Assembly: GCA_035582835.1 (NCBI GenBank)
Contig: JAYKAV010000922.1
Coordinates: 1,028,329-1,092,328, forward strand
Direction of reading: 5' to 3'
Length of the DNA stretch: 64,000 bases
Source of the DNA: Phoebastria nigripes
Lineage: Eukaryota > Chordata > Aves > Procellariiformes > Diomedeidae
The notes beneath the pieces are model-generated. The model had not been told where the DNA came from, searched no databases, and worked only from the letters and a program-made list of their open reading frames with translations. Shown piece by piece: positions 1 to 14,100 of this stretch. How positions within the stretch are numbered: the stretch's first letter is position 1; each line of letters opens with the position of its first letter. The position numbers and the translations under genes are program-made.

Positions 1-109
1 CCTTCCTCCACTCTCCTTTCTGCTCATATGGGAGAGTGGGAGATGAGCTCCTAGAACAGGAGTCAGCACACCCAGCTTTAGAAACTGGGTGGGAATTGTC
101 CTTTTTTCC

Positions 110-195
110 TTTTCTGGCTACTGTGGGACACAGGATATTGGGGAGATGGCCACTCGGTCCAACCAGTATTGCTGTTCTTATGTCCTTACATTTGG
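110..195 (+). mobile_element. Ancient CR1-like LINE/SINE 3' tail (tentative)
   Basis: The stretch ending in 'ccagtattgctgttcttatg' resembles the conserved 3' tail of old amniote CR1-like elements and the SINEs that share that tail (a 'ggtctgacccagtatgg...gttcttatg' type end). Only the tail is recognisable and the left edge is uncertain. The assignment is from memory of the family and was not aligned. Confidence 0.4.
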
Positions 196-239
196 TTGGG
201 AGATAGTATCTTTGACAGATTGTTGAGGTTTTTTTGTTT

Positions 240-830
240 TGTACTGGTTTTAGCTGGGATAGAGTTAGTTTGCTTCATAGTAGCTTGTATGGGGCTCTGT
301 TTTGGATTTGTGATGAAAACAGTGTTGATAACACAGGGATGTTTTAGCTATTGCTGAGCAGGGCTTCCACAGTGTCAAGGTGTTCTCTGCTCCTCAAACT
401 GCCCTGCCAGAGGGTAGGCTGGGGGGGCACAAGAAGTTAGGAGGGGACACAGCTGGGACAGCTGATCTCAGCTGACCAAAGGGATGTTCCATACCATATA
501 ACATCGTGCTCAGCAATAAAAGCTGGGGGAAGAAGGAAGAAAGGGAGACATTTGGAGTTACAGCATTTGTCATCTTAAATAAACATTATGCTTGACGAAG
601 CCCTGCTTTTCTGGAGATGGCTGAACACCTGCCTGTTGATGGGAAGTTGTGAATGAATTCCTTATTTTGCTTTGCTTGCACGCACAGCTTTTGCTTTACC
701 TATTGAACTGTCTTTATCTCAACCCACGAGTTTTCTCACTTTTACTCTTCCAATTCTGTCCCCCATCTCACTGAGGGGGAGTGAGCGAGCGGCTGTGTGG
801 GGCTTAGCTGCCTACTGGGGTTAAACCACA
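240..830 (+). mobile_element. Avian endogenous retrovirus LTR (solo, + orientation)
   Basis: The copy begins TGTACTGGTTTTAGCTGGGA and ends GGTTAAACCACA, so it has TG...CA ends. It is homologous in reverse orientation to the LTR at 14477-15018: shared blocks include 'ctttatctcaacccacgag' at about 710-730 and 'ataccatataacatcgtgct' at 491-510. An AATAAA at 515-520 sits where the other copy carries TATAAAAA, so it is probably a mutated TATA box rather than a polyadenylation signal. No retroviral coding sequence flanks it, so it is a solo LTR. I could not find a clear target-site duplication, which suggests the ends have decayed. It is the only LTR here in the same orientation as DLG2. Confidence 0.85.
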
Positions 831-3800
831 GGAGTTTTTTAACAGACCTTGGATTTTATCATGACTTATAATACCTGAGAATGGAAAATTAAGCTTATTC
901 CAGCTTAAGTAAATTTTTATTAAAAGCCATAATATCATTCAGTTTGCACTACGCTTTTAAGAGCCTGCGAGAAGCAAAAAGAAGGAGAAAAAGATGGTGA
1001 AAATGTCAGGTGAAAAAAGAAACTGGCACACATAAGCAGGCTCATCATGCCTTAGAGGAGGTATGCATGCAGTCAGACCAGCCTTTTTAAAGATTTCTAC
1101 TTAAGATTTGTTTGAGGATGAACATATAGTGGTAGGTGATTGGATATATTGCCTTGGGAACCTTTGTTAAAGAGTGCTGAATCAAATTGTCTTCTCACAG
1201 CGAAGTTCAGTCTTCTTTACTAAGGTTGGTACGTACGGCTTTCTGCTGCTTGTCATGCCTTGCGGACTTGGATTATTAGCACTAGGGACTCATGAAACAG
1301 CGCAAGTGGTTTCTGTAATCTCTCACTAACTGCAGCAGGTATGTGTTTCACCTGCAATGCCATGTGCTTTAATGGACAGAAGTTCAGCCTAGAAACAGCC
1401 TTTTAGGTGCCCTCTTCCTATGATTTTTTTTTTCCTCTGATCAAGAAAAATTACTATCTTATTGACAGAGACTGCTAGTCAAATGCACTGCTTTTAATTG
1501 TGCTTCATAATGAGTTTGGGGCCCTTCTCACCTTACCTCCATAGGCCTTTATCACTGCGCATGTTCAAAATCTCATGTTTAAAGTACCTTGAAGTCTGAG
1601 AACTCAGGGAAGTCCTTCATTGACTAAATAAGGTCTCTCCTGAACCCTTTTACTGGTGAACCCAGGGTTTTCTTTCACAGATGCTATCATGATAGCAGCA
1701 ATTTTGACTTAAATATCACATATGCTGTGTACATGTCATATTTTATGTTCACTTTTCCAGTCTTTAGCTTCCCTGAGGGGTCAGTATTCACCATGGAGAG
1801 TGCCATGTATTTAGCCTCAACTTAAGCTGAGTGCCTGCCATAAAAATGTGTAATTTTAACAGTGGGAAAAAAATTTAAGCATTTTCCTTTTTGTGACTTG
1901 CAATTGGTTGCATGCAGCATGTTGTGCCACCAGCTGTGTGCAAAAAATCTGTGTTGTTTTGAGGTTACTCCATATGAGTTATGTTTGAAAGCAGCCTGAT
2001 GTAGTAGGTCTCTCCTTCTCGCTATTGCAGTTTGTTGAACACTAGTGTCCCTTATTACAGAATTGAATGGAATAAAAAATGTATTCAATTTCTTAATGTA
2101 ATTTTACTCTAATTAGATAGGGAAAGGAAACTACTATCTGTAATTGTTTTACTGCATAAATCTTTCATGGCCATAACAAACCCTTGTGGGAAGAAATACA
2201 GTCTTCCTTCCCCTTCTCCCTGAGTCTTCCCCTGCTGTCATCTTCTTCATCTTGCCTTCTGGTTTTGTTTTTTGAAGTGCCAAAGTAGGGAGTTTCAAAA
2301 GCAAAGAACCAGAGACAATAAAAACATGTTTCTTTTATTTCACGCATACAAAGCAGTTGTCTTCTGGAGGCAGAAACTGCAACTCCGTTAATAACTGGTC
2401 TTAATCTACTATATTGAGGTGATTAGTCATATAGATATTTCTGGACTACTTCTACACTAAATGCACATAGGTCAATATTACAAAAGACCTGGGTTAGCAC
2501 CATTAAGATTTATATGAAACATTTCATAATGATAAATAGTGTGCACCAAATGACTTTCTAAATACTTATGTTCCTGTACCACTTCATCACATAGAAGTTG
2601 CTGGTGAACTTTAAGAATTGATTCTAGAAAACAGTGTAGTACAGGTAACAACTTGTAGCTGTGTCCTGTCCTTTTAAGGTACAAGAGTTCCTCTGAAGAG
2701 GTCAGAAAGGGTGGGGCTGGAGAAAAGCACTTCATCTCATGAAGCTCTTCTCTGGTATTTGACTGCAGTCTGACTTGTATAAGACAAATTTAGCTTTTTA
2801 GATTACTAGGTTTAATAAAATCCAAAATGGAGGAATATTCCCAGACTGGAAAGAAAACACGATATAATTTTACACAAGCTTAGGAACATCAATAAGCAGT
2901 AGATGGGACTGCTGTGGATTGAATTGGAAACTGTCTTGTAGAATCCTGTCACTGTGGTAGATAAGCACCACATAAAATGTAGCTTTAATATTTGAAACCT
3001 AGAAACATTGCAGCTCAAAGAGTTTTTATTAAGGGAGCTGGAGTATTGCTTTGCTAGCTCACTTGAAAGGGGTTTATAGATACATTTCATAATTATATTC
3101 TTTGTGTTAAAAGTAAAATTAGCCTGCAAAACACTCAGCAGAGACATTTGGAGTTTTATAGTCAATGTTTATTTGTCTAAAAGAGTGTCTTTCCAAACAT
3201 CCCAGTCTAGTGTGAACTATGGCAGAACCAAAGGTGGTATTTACTTTCAAGTTTCTGGTATCTGTCTTCTTCAGGACACAGTTTTTGCTGTGTGAAAGTG
3301 GGGCAAGTGTGATACCAAACCACAGTATGATGCCAGAAAGTGTGTCTAGAAAAGGTGAAGGAGGAGTTCATACTAAGGATGGCAAAAAGGATCAGAGATG
3401 TACTAAAGTAGAAAGCGGCCACCGTCCTGTTTCCCCTCTCCTTCCCCCCGCCTCCCCCAGGTTCAGAGGTGTCCATTTCATTCCAATACAGAATAAAACT
3501 CTAGAGCAAACCCTGAAAACTTTCATGAAATACAATTATTTGTGGTCATCTCAAATTCTGAGTAGGATTTGGGAATGAAGTCATTAGAATGAATAGGACT
3601 GTCTTTCCTCATATAGGGCTTCCATGGAGTTGTTCGTATCACTTGTCATATTTCAGGTAATTTCCATGGAGAAGAGAATGTGTTCACAAAACAGGGTGGA
3701 CATCAATGGTGCTGTAGTAATGATGCAGGTGTGTAGGATTCCTAAATATTGCCTGAGTGGTGAATGCATTCAATAAAATAATTTGAGGGATTGGAAGCAA

Positions 3801-6800
3801 CTTATATACTATATTCACTGGGATTTGCATGTTGTACTAGTGTTTTGACTATTCGGATAGTTTTACAAATCTGTTTTTGTAGTCAGATTATACTAGGCAA
3901 AATACGCCTGTGAACACACTGCAGCGGGCTTTTAGGTAAAAGCAGTAATATTTCACTACCATGGTGTGTGTATGCTTTCTGGAGGTGGGAATGCTGCCCT
4001 TGGATGCAAACATGGTAATTCTGAAATATTTTTTTCCTGAAACTTCAATTGTTGATGCAATTAAAATCTTAGACGTTGCACACAGAGGAAAGTGTTTGTT
4101 GTTGAAAAGATAATGGGGCTAATAAAGCTGCAGTAGTTCATCATTCTGATTCCTAACACAGTCTTTTGTTTATACTGTGAGAAACAGGGAACAAACAATG
4201 TGCCATCTTGTGGCTTCTGTAGCCACTGCAGTTAAATAGAGAATGGTCAAGTGTTAGCTGAAATATTTGTCATGTCCTTTCTTTCTAACTGACGAGTTGC
4301 ATACAACTCTCGAGTTGAGAGAAGAAGTGGGAAATGGGACTCTTTTTGGAGAAGAACAACGTTGTAGGACACTGGATATATATTGAGGTGAAGCATAAGA
4401 ATTAGGGTATTTTGACTTTTTTTATTTCTCTTTCCCCTATTTTTCCACCAGATAATGTCATCCTTCAAGCAATTTGCTATAATTGTACTTCACTCATCTA
4501 AATGTAATGCTCTTTGCAATGGTAAAGTTGACTTCTGTTTGTGTATTCTACTTGTACTCTATAATTAAAACAATTACCATGCTGGCTGCTGTGTCTTTTA
4601 GATGGAAGCTTTCAGCAGTGTATTAACAGAAGGTCACAGCTTAACTGGGTGCATTGTTTTACTTGACTAGCTTCAGTACAGACAATCAAATATGTTATTT
4701 TTCTATTGCAAACAATGTAGCAACGATCAGGTTTTACCTGGATTATAGAAAAAGGCAATGTAGTAAAACCTCAAAACCAAACCAAATTATTTTGCAGCCC
4801 TAGGTCATATGTTTTAAGAAAACCTTTGTGATTTAAGAAAACCTCCTTGTGATTCATTTTGTGGCACGTATTGACAGTTTACCTATGCAAAACTGTGAAA
4901 CAGAATCTTTCATGAAGAATTAAAATGTCTTTAAACAGAAACATCAAGTTATAACCACTAAGGCTCTACTGCAGTGTCAGGAAGGATACCTCTGAGCCAT
5001 AGCAGCAGAAAATGTGGCAAATAATGGAGCATTTGTGTGGGCAGGAGTCAACTGACAGATCAGTTCATGTATTAAAAAACATGTCAGATCACTTTCATAC
5101 AAGCTCTCTGCAGGGTGACCTGCTGTTTCCAGGAGAAGGAATGAGAGTAGAGGGCTCCCTTTGCTGTAATACCATCTGCAGTGGGAGTGAGTATTGCAGA
5201 GAGAAGTAACAGTTTAAAAAAGCAAAAGGGGATGGTAGATCTATGGAAGGAAGCAAAGCACATGCCTTTCCAGGGTTTTGTTCCATATGGCTGCCTCAGA
5301 AGCTCCAGTGGCAGAGACCGTGGCCAGAAATCCAGCTATGACCAGAATCACAGTGATGATACTGCAGTTCTGGGAGATCATAATCTCTTCTAATTTGAAG
5401 CATTTCCCTTACTTTTAGAAGAAATGGTGTATCTGAAATTGGTATTTTTTTCTTTTTGAGATGACTAAAACCAGTATACATCAGGTATCTGAGGGATAAT
5501 AGTGCCAAAGTCACGGACCACGCTGATAACTAGAAGGACTTAGTAATGTTTTTTTATGTCTTTTATACAGCACCTGCAGATTTCCTGTCTACATAATCTT
5601 ACTTTAGGTTTCACCTGTACAGATTAGCTTGATTCACAGATGAGCAATGTAAACCAGCTTTGACCAGGTCATTCAGTACCTGCATCCATTCTCTAGTGTA
5701 AAAAAAACCCAGATAACGTAGGGGGAAATAAAATAACTGCATTACAAACAGACAGTGAGACTTCAGAATTCCAGCATAAACTATAGATCTATTAAGCCTT
5801 GAAATGTCTGCAACTTGCAATGATTTATTTTCATGTCAAGGTTTATTTGCATCTTACTTTCTTCATCTACAGAACACCTTAATGGCAATTTTTTCTTTGT
5901 ATTAAAATATCAAATAAACAAACCCTGCTTGTCTAGATTTAGCTGTATGATAAAACCTTGTGAAAAAGGGGTAGGTTCTGATCTCCTTAAATTTTATCCA
6001 GATGAAGTCATTAACCTTCCTGTTTACTAAAGCTACATCCTCTCTTGTTTGAGTGTTTGGGAAAGGTTGAAATTCATAGTTTAACCATCCTTCTTGAGGA
6101 AACCTTATTGGAACTTCAACTTTCACTATCTTGCTAAATATTTACCTACTTCTGAATTTCTTTTTACGGAGAGGTTGTCTGACAGGTTTATGATGGAACA
6201 ACTGTGGCAGGATATGGAGAATTCATACTTCCTTGACTCTCTGCAGCAAGTTTAGAGTCTCATTGCTTGAAAAATATATGAAATGTTGAATGAGAACTGA
6301 AGATTTAAATATATTCATAGTTCTGAGAATGATCTTGTTATGTCAGCTCTGAAGTATGAAAGACCAGGATAAAGAAATGCTTTCTCTCTATCTGCGCAAA
6401 TACTTTTCAGAACATAGAACTCTGTCTTATATTCAAAGAGAAGGCGTGTTGCACATTTGCAGTCATTCAAACTATTGTGCAAGCACCGGTCAAGTCAGAG
6501 CACAGTTGGATCTATCTTGGTTTCAGCCAGAATTTGGCTCCGAGATTACTTGACTCTGTCTGATGATTTGACACCTTTGTGTGACTCATTCCTTCAGCTA
6601 GATTATTTTTGCACATGTTTCTAATCAGATATCACTTCATTATTGCTGAACAAGAAGGTTGTGAGCTTTTAGATATTAATCTTGGAAAACCAGCAGCATG
6701 ATTTGGCCTTTACGAGCAAATACAATTTCTCTTTAATCTCCGTATTGAAATGAAACGCAGACATTATTTGCAACACATGCTTCAGTGTGAAACTTAATAC

Positions 6801-7344
6801 TTGGAAAAATGTTCTGTCCCAGTGGTCATAATTTCACCTTTGAAATTTAAAAAGGAGTCATACAACTACTGGGCAACAGAAAGGCAAACTTTCTTATACA
6901 AAAAGCTCAAAAGTACAAAATGCAAAAAATTGTATGGAATGAATTTGTGAAGAATTAGAAAGTATTTGAGATCCAGTTCAGGAATTTGTAGTCCAGATCA
7001 GCCTTATAAAATGGAAAGAAGGTAGAAGGACAAATATCTCCGTGAGTACAAAATATTGTGGGAAAAAAGGGTAAGGGAAAAGAAAAAAAATTAAAAAAAA
7101 AAAGAAAAACAACAAGCTGGGTGGAGAGTATTTTAATAGAAATATACTATGTATGTATGTGTACTACAGAAAACATCTCTGATATTTTAAATATTATTCT
7201 CTATATAGATAAATGTATAAAGGTTTCAAACTTATATATTGGTATTTCAGATTCATAGCACATATACCCTGTTGTTTAGATTTTAGAGCCCTCCTTAGGA
7301 GGACTCCAGTCCATGCTCCTGCTCTAACCTGGGTCAATAATGAT
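831..7344. other. AT-rich noncoding stretch, no gene seen
   Basis: The longest open frames (117-119 codons near 2.8-3.6 kb) match no protein I recognise, have no splice-site framing, and overlap on opposite strands as chance frames do. I see no RNA gene or recent transposon. A short imperfect tandem repeat occurs at about 4818-4856. The stretch is compatible with a DLG2 intron or upstream flank. Confidence 0.6.
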
Positions 7345-7560
7345 TTCAGAGACTGTTATTGAGGGCTTTGTCCAACCTGGTCTTGGAAACCGTCAAGGAT
7401 GGAGACTGCACAACCTCTCTGGACAACCTGTTCCAATGCTTAAATTCTTGCAGTGGTTGTCAGGATGTCAGCTGTGTGCTTTTCCTCCTGATTTTTTTGT
7501 TTATACATTTGAGTCTCCAGTTTGGTTCAGTTGGCCCTAGTTGAGCCCAGAAAAGGAGAA
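7345..7560 (-). mobile_element. CR1 LINE fragment, antisense
   Basis: The core at about 7360-7445 reads, on the + strand, like the reverse complement of the 3' part of avian CR1: 'caaggatggagactgcacaa' followed by 'cctctctggacaacctgttc'. This region encodes the end of ORF2 and the start of the 3'UTR in CR1. The piece is a short, diverged 5'-truncated relic with no intact frame. Edges are approximate. Confidence 0.6.
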
Positions 7561-9243
7561 AACTGTTGTGAGATTGATGTTGAAAAAACATCTCCAAAAA
7601 GACATCATTGCTCTGCCATTTAACATATCTCATTTATTTTATTTAGTTTATCTAGCAAATTTTAGGCCACTTATTGTCATTATTATCTTTTCTAATTTAT
7701 TTGGCATTAGTTTTTCTCTGTTGTTAATAACCGGGAACCAATTTAATCCTTCCTTGCCCCAATCCACAGTGCTTTGCTTAATGTATATTAGGTTACTCTG
7801 TGCCGGGATTTTTCCTTTTTTTTGAAAATACTACATAACTGCAAGTTATATTTAGCTCTTTTGCACACTTTCCTTTTTTTTGAACCACATGCNTGGTCTC
7901 AACAGTGAACTTCCAAAAACTTCCATTCTTGGTTTAATTCTTGCAGTCTGTGGAGGAATAGGAAGTGTAGAAAGTATAGAAAGTATATATAAAGTGTATA
8001 TATATCCTTAAGTATAGAAAATATTGAAGCCAAGTGAGGAATTGTAGGAAACAAATCAACAATTGCCCAGTTTATTTTGGAGGAAATATTTAGGAATGTG
8101 ATATGGGTTTCTAATTTCTTAAATGTTTTTGAAAATTTTTCTCTTACTATATAGCAAGTGTAGCAGTTTTACAGGCAAACATATTCCTAGGCCAAGTGGA
8201 CAAGATTGAAAAATACAAGTTGTTTTTGCTTAATTTTTGATCATTTTTTTGTGATTCTTGTAGTGCTTTGTAGTTTGTACAGTGACCTTTTCAAATATGC
8301 AATCACTTGAAAATACATTTTTAATAATGTATCTGTTTTGGTCTGGGTTGAGTGTCTGTACAATGAACATTAACTAAGGGGACACAAGCTAGCATATACA
8401 GGTAGTTATATGCAAAATTCAGTAGATAAAATTATTGTATTTTCAATGTTATTTTTGAAACCTGGAAAGTATCTGTCACAAGGGTATTCTGTGTATTCAT
8501 TAAAACTGTTTCAGGAGACTGATAGACAAGTATGAACCTTAAATATTCATGTACTGTGTTGGCACTTGGGAGCAACACTTTAAGGGAACTCTTCTGAAGA
8601 GGGGGAAAAAAAGATGGATCCCTCATTAAAGTCACTTTTTAAATAAATTTATAGCAAAGATAATATTATTTACTAAGACCATCTTGGAAAGTGTCAGGCT
8701 TTATATTTTTAATCATTTGAAACTGCTCTTAATGAATCATTATGATTGATTAATACTTTTGCAAAATTTATTCAGATTTGTTGTATCCATTATTTTGAAA
8801 ACTACTTCAAGGCTGCCTTTTTTAAATGCATTTGGTCAGAAAATAAATTAATAAGGAATTTTAAAATTTGTATATTAGCATTAAAAATAATCAAAGTTGC
8901 ATTTAAATAAGGTTAATTTAAATGTAAATGCACTTCGTGTAAAAAGAACTGTCCTTAATAATCTGCCATAATTCATTGACTGGGATCAAAAGAATTTAAA
9001 AATGGCTTTCACATCAGGTGTTAACTATTAGTAAAGAAAAAAGCTTAATTTGAGAAGTCTGGACTTCAAAGTATTCTTAAATTTCTTTTGTGAAAAAAGC
9101 TTGCTTGATATCATGGGGAAACTAAATTTATGTACTACAAGTGCAGTAGATGAGATTTTCCATTTGGATTTTATAGTCCCTGACTCTAGGTTGACAAGTA
9201 ACCCTCAGAACTTTAAAAAAAACACAGAACTGATAAAAAGCAT

Positions 9244-9294
9244 AGAACTGATAACACCTACTACTATTAGAATTGCTTGATTCTACCTATACAA
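9244..9294 (+). repeat. 51-bp direct repeat, copy A
   Basis: A 51-bp segment starting 'agaactgataacacctacta' recurs at 11196-11246 with one visible mismatch (t in this copy, g in the other, in 'agaat[t/g]gcttg'). Flanks on both sides differ. The 'agaactgata' unit is also repeated immediately upstream of this copy. Confidence 0.9.
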
Positions 9295-11195
9295 AACTCC
9301 ACATCACTTGGCGGGGGGGAGGCAGGATTTCACAGAGCTAGGAAGTCTGTGAGATCCTAGTGTTGGGGATGCTTGCAAATGCTGGCACAAGGAATCTTGC
9401 TGAAAGCAGGGCTGCTGGAGAGAATGGTGTATTAATGTATGTTATCACACACACAGCATAGCTGTGGGCTTCAGGTATTACATGCAGTGTCACTGCCCAC
9501 AGGCAGGCAGGGATATTACTGCAAGTTGCACAGGTTTTTTCTGTAGCAAGGGCTCAGGTATGAGAAAGACTAAATTGGACTGAAGCTACACCTCAGGCTG
9601 AGAGTTATGGATTGTATCTCAAAGAATTGGGAAACGGCCCAAAGTAGCTCCTGCGGACTGCTTGGCTCCTTACATGAACAATGTCATGCCACCTTCCCAG
9701 TGCCTTTCTGCAGTTTCCCCTCAGCAGTGGGGTTTAACCTGGATGCACAAAGGCACTCAGGGCAGAATAACACTGGGTGCTAGTGCCAGGCAATTATCGT
9801 GCTTCAGATTTGAGCGTTAGCTCCTTTTAATGATGCCTGTGCTATGTAGACAATCTCTCAGAGACACGGCACAGACTTTCATCTCTTGTTTTGTTCTGTA
9901 TTTGCTGAACTTCAGCTCTTAACACCTACTACTGCAGAGACTTTGCCAGTACAGACTCACTAAATGAAACAGCTTTTTGTTTGGAAACAAATGAAATCTG
10001 ATGTTGTCATTAAGAATATTCAGTAGGGGGAAAAATTATCATCAGTCAAGTGTACCAGTCACAATAACATAGATTTGTCTGTTTATCTTAGAATGAGTTA
10101 TATCGTCACCATTCTGGTCAAAAACAAACATCACGGGGTGATAGGTAATGTGTGTTTAATGGTAACCATCCTTTGTCCATATTAGAAGGTATCCTTGAAA
10201 AGAAGTTACAAAATATTTTAAGGGCTCTAAAAAAAGTAATGTGTTTTACATCTAACCCATGTTTATTTATTTGCTGTTTTTATTATTATGCACTTTATCT
10301 CATTACTTTAATATCAACATGAGTATAATAAATGAAATTCTGTGCTAATTGGTTGCATACAGTCATTAAGATTCTTAGACTCTGGACTGCCACAGGACAA
10401 GGATGGGAAGTAAAATCCAAGGCCTATTAAATTGCAAATCCTAGTTTCCTTTAATGAAGTACAAAAATTAATTAACATGAATTTGCTAGATCCAGTTGTA
10501 GANACACTGGTGGCTAGTTTCCCCTTTACAGCACCATCCAAGCTGTGTTTAAAAGTGTCTTGGCTAGCTTACTTCCTTTTAATATGTTTATCAACCCTCA
10601 GTCGGATGCTGAAGCATCTTGTAACAGAAGTACTAACTTAGTTTTCATTAGAGAATCTCTTGGTGAAGGTGTGATAATGTATTCCCAGTATCTGCAATAT
10701 TACCTAAATGTGAGCAAGAAGGAGGCTTGGGAAATGCCATTCTCTTGTGACAGAAATAGTTATAATAGCAGAAACATGATAAGATGCGAGTGTCAAGATG
10801 TCTGAGCCAGGGGAATGGGAGTGTCATCAGAAACTTGAGGAATGGAGGCTGAAACGAGCTGATGTGGAGAGTGAAGGAGGGAAAGGTGGAGGTGGAGGAG
10901 AACAGAAGCAGTAGGAGCAGCTGCAAGGAGGACAAAGGAACCTGCACCCGATGCAGCACACTCTCTGGGAATCCNAATCAAGTGGATTTAGAAAAAAGTC
11001 AACATTTCTTTTTATATTACTGATGCTATAACAAACAAATGATATATTTTATATAGGAAACATTTATTATAAGTGTATGTCAAGGAAAAAGCTTGTTTGG
11101 GGTAAATTAGAGATTTAGTACAAAACAAAGTTACTTAACTGGAGAAAGTCATTATAATTATTCTATCATAGCTATCACAACCGCGTGTGGTATGC

Positions 11196-11246
11196 AGAAC
11201 TGATAACACCTACTACTATTAGAATGGCTTGATTCTACCTATACAA
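11196..11246 (+). repeat. 51-bp direct repeat, copy B
   Basis: This is the second copy of the 51-bp segment at 9244-9294, displaced by 1952 bp and differing at one base. It is not part of a transposon I recognise. Confidence 0.9.
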
Positions 11247-13889
11247 TCATGTTTCAGTCTGTAACTTTGACGAAGTTTACATGTTAAGCTAAAATTTTCC
11301 ATGCTCTGTTTCTGTGTCTCAGGCTAATTGATCTGATCATTTGTTTCTGTGTTTTCACAGTTTTAGCCAGAATGATTTAGTCATGTATGGACTGATATTA
11401 GGGAGTGAAAAGACATTATCTATTTTCAAAACTAACTACCTAAGCCTAGAATTCTTTTCTGTGTTCCTGATATTCCAGCACTTCTCGAAGAGCCAGATGA
11501 CTTTTGTTAAGGGTAGTCCTTCTGAAAATGCAAACAAATTTGGCTGAGTTACAATCCAGAGTTCACACAAGCTCTCTATGTATCTGCTAGAGATAATAAT
11601 TAAGTCTTCAAAGAGCTAATTTTTCTTGCATGTGCTGAAGGTTCTTACTGCTCCTCCTGCTAACCAAAGTACATGGGTACTGTTTTCCCAGGGCTTAAGC
11701 ATGATTAGCTCCAAGATGAAGTCAGCCTTTCACTGTAACAACTGCTCCATCCCTGGATGTGTTTGTGCACTGGAACTGAAAGCAGAGAGTCTTTCTTTTT
11801 TATGCCCCAGGATAATAAGCCAAACTGAGAAACAGACTGTATTAGCTTGGGAACAGCACTGTGTTAACACAGCTACATTTTCAGTCCGAGTAGCTTAGAA
11901 ACTGGGCATTAGTGGTTATATGAATCCATCTGTCTAGACGGATTCTGGGAAAGAAAGGGGAAGGAGAGTGCAGCTGGGAACCAGTAGGGGAGAGGGGAAA
12001 CGCGATCACTCTGATAACAAACTCTAGTACACTAGGGCAAACTAGAGCACAGAGAAATAACAAAAAACAAACCAACAAAAAAACAAACCTAAAACCTAAA
12101 CCCACCTTCACACTAATCTTGGATGCTTGATTTATCCACGCTTGATAATTCAGGATTTGCTCAGCCTTATAAAGCACATGAAGTATATAAGAAAATTCAT
12201 GTTGACATCAGCTGCATTTCTTGGTTTTTTGATCTTGCTGCAAATTAGACCCAATGCTTTCAAACTGAATAGTGAGAAGATTAGGCATATGCAATGACCA
12301 CATGTGATAATGTTGTTTTAAATGGCTTCCCCAGCGGAACATAGAAATACTTTGGCAGAAGAGGGAGTCAAAGCCAGCAGTCAAGGGAATGATTTAATTA
12401 TTTTAACTGTAAGATCTTCTTGATTATCTGCACACACTCCCTGTTCTGGTGCAGATGAGATAGAGCTCTTGAAAACAGTTTTTCAGATAACCCTAATTTA
12501 TTTCCAGAGGAGAATGGAGAAAATAAAGTTCAGATTCCTAGTCTTTCCTTAGCTATCACAGATCATATATTTTCTTCAGACCAAGGAATGTGCTTTGCCC
12601 AGTTAAACAGTAGGTACATATGATGTTCCATATGGGTAAGTGACTTTAATGATCATTCTGAAAAGCTTAATCAGATGGCAAATATAACATCTGTTTACAT
12701 ATCTCCATTAGAGATAACTAACATTCTTTTCAAAGTCACCCTCAGGGTCTGGGGAGATAATATCGTGGGATAACTCAGTGGTTCATTACTGGAGAAATTG
12801 AGGATTATTCTTTTTGTAGTTAACATCAATAACTACAGAATTGCAAAAGGTCTTGTAAAATATGGAAATTACCATAATCAGAATGATTTAGAAACTGATG
12901 AGATCTGGCTCTAGAAGCCGAAATGTGACTGTAATGAAGATGGAAATACTAAGGACCAGATTCTGAACAGCTTTTGACTGTTTAAATATGGTGTTTATTT
13001 GCATATGGGGAAGGAGACAGACCTTTAATTCCCTGTATCTTCTCATTAGCTCTACCCAGTGCAGTGTGTTGTTCAGTGCCCAGCCCAGCTTTGTTCTGGT
13101 CATGGTGTCATTCAGCCATTTGTGAGATAGGGTTAGAGTTACAAGCCCAAGCAAATAGGGGCCTTTCCTCATTGAATGAGTTTTGCTGATTATAAATTGG
13201 CTAAGTGTGCTTTAATGTCCCACCAAGCTTGTAGATTTAAAAATGAGATGAAATTAATTGCTTTTCAGGATTGAAAGTAAATTGGGTCTGAGTTGTTGCC
13301 TTATGAATGTATAATATGTTTACAATCTACAGGTGAATTGACAACTTTTATGAGAAAAAATGTAATTGAAAATAATTGCCACATTGACAGTGTTGGCTAC
13401 ATTGTGGTAAGCACTTTCCTTACAGGTTAGTTCCATTAAAATATCACAATCCCAGACAAAGCCCATGTGCTATTTACTCATCTTTTTGCTGTGTTTGAGC
13501 CCACTGGCTTATGCTGAGCCCTCTAGGCCACTTGTGAAGCAAGGTTCTCTTCCTAACTTCTTTTTCTGATGACCGAAACCTGCTACTAAGGTCCTACTAT
13601 CAAAATTCTTCCGTGTGTGGAATATACGCCATTCCCCAGTGCTCCAGACTTGTAGGTTCATTGTTTCCGTTTTCCAGATATATGATAGTCAAAGCAAAGA
13701 GATTTGAACATTGCAAATGAGATTTATAAAATAATACTTTGTTTTAAGCCACACTGGCACCCAGTTCCTTCCCTCAACAGATGAATACCCTAATAATTCA
13801 GCAGAGTCCTATACTGCCATTTCTTGTTTTNATTCTGGACCCACACTGACAGCAGAGGTCTGCCATGAAGTCATTCCAGTAATTACATG

Positions 13890-14100
13890 GGAGGTGAATG
13901 CCTTTCATGAATTGGCTGGAAAGCAGCTTTGCAGAGAAGGAACTGGTGGTCCTTGTGAGCACCAAGTTGACCATGAACCAGCCGTTGCAGCAAAGGAGGC
14001 CAACAGCCTCCTGGGCTTCATTAGGCAGAGTGTTGCCAGCAGGTTGAGGGAGGTGATCCTTCCCCTCTGTTTAGCACTGGTTCCTTCCCACCTCAACTAT
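13890..14100 (+). mobile_element. CR1 LINE fragment, sense
   Basis: The segment encodes the CR1 ORF2 C-terminal part: the DNA reads 'gttgaccatgaaccagccgt', then 'aggccaacagcctcctgggc', then 'agtgttgccagcaggttgag' and 'ggaggtgatcc', a highly characteristic avian CR1 series. A 69-codon open frame (13894-14103) survives with a few changes, but the element is truncated at both ends and cannot be active. The best-conserved part is about 13910-14095. Confidence 0.78.

Larger units (their letters stand above)
7561..13889. other. AT-rich noncoding stretch, no gene seen
   Basis: Apart from the paired 51-bp repeat described separately and a purine-rich run at about 10850-10935, I see nothing supported here. 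Open frames are short and unrecognised. Single Ns at 7893, 10503, 10975 and 13831 are ambiguous or unresolved bases. Confidence 0.6.

Noticed and set aside
515..520. AATAAA as the polyadenylation signal of the LTR at 240-830
   Set aside because: It aligns with the TATAAAAA box of the related LTR at 14477-15018, so it is better read as a mutated TATA box.
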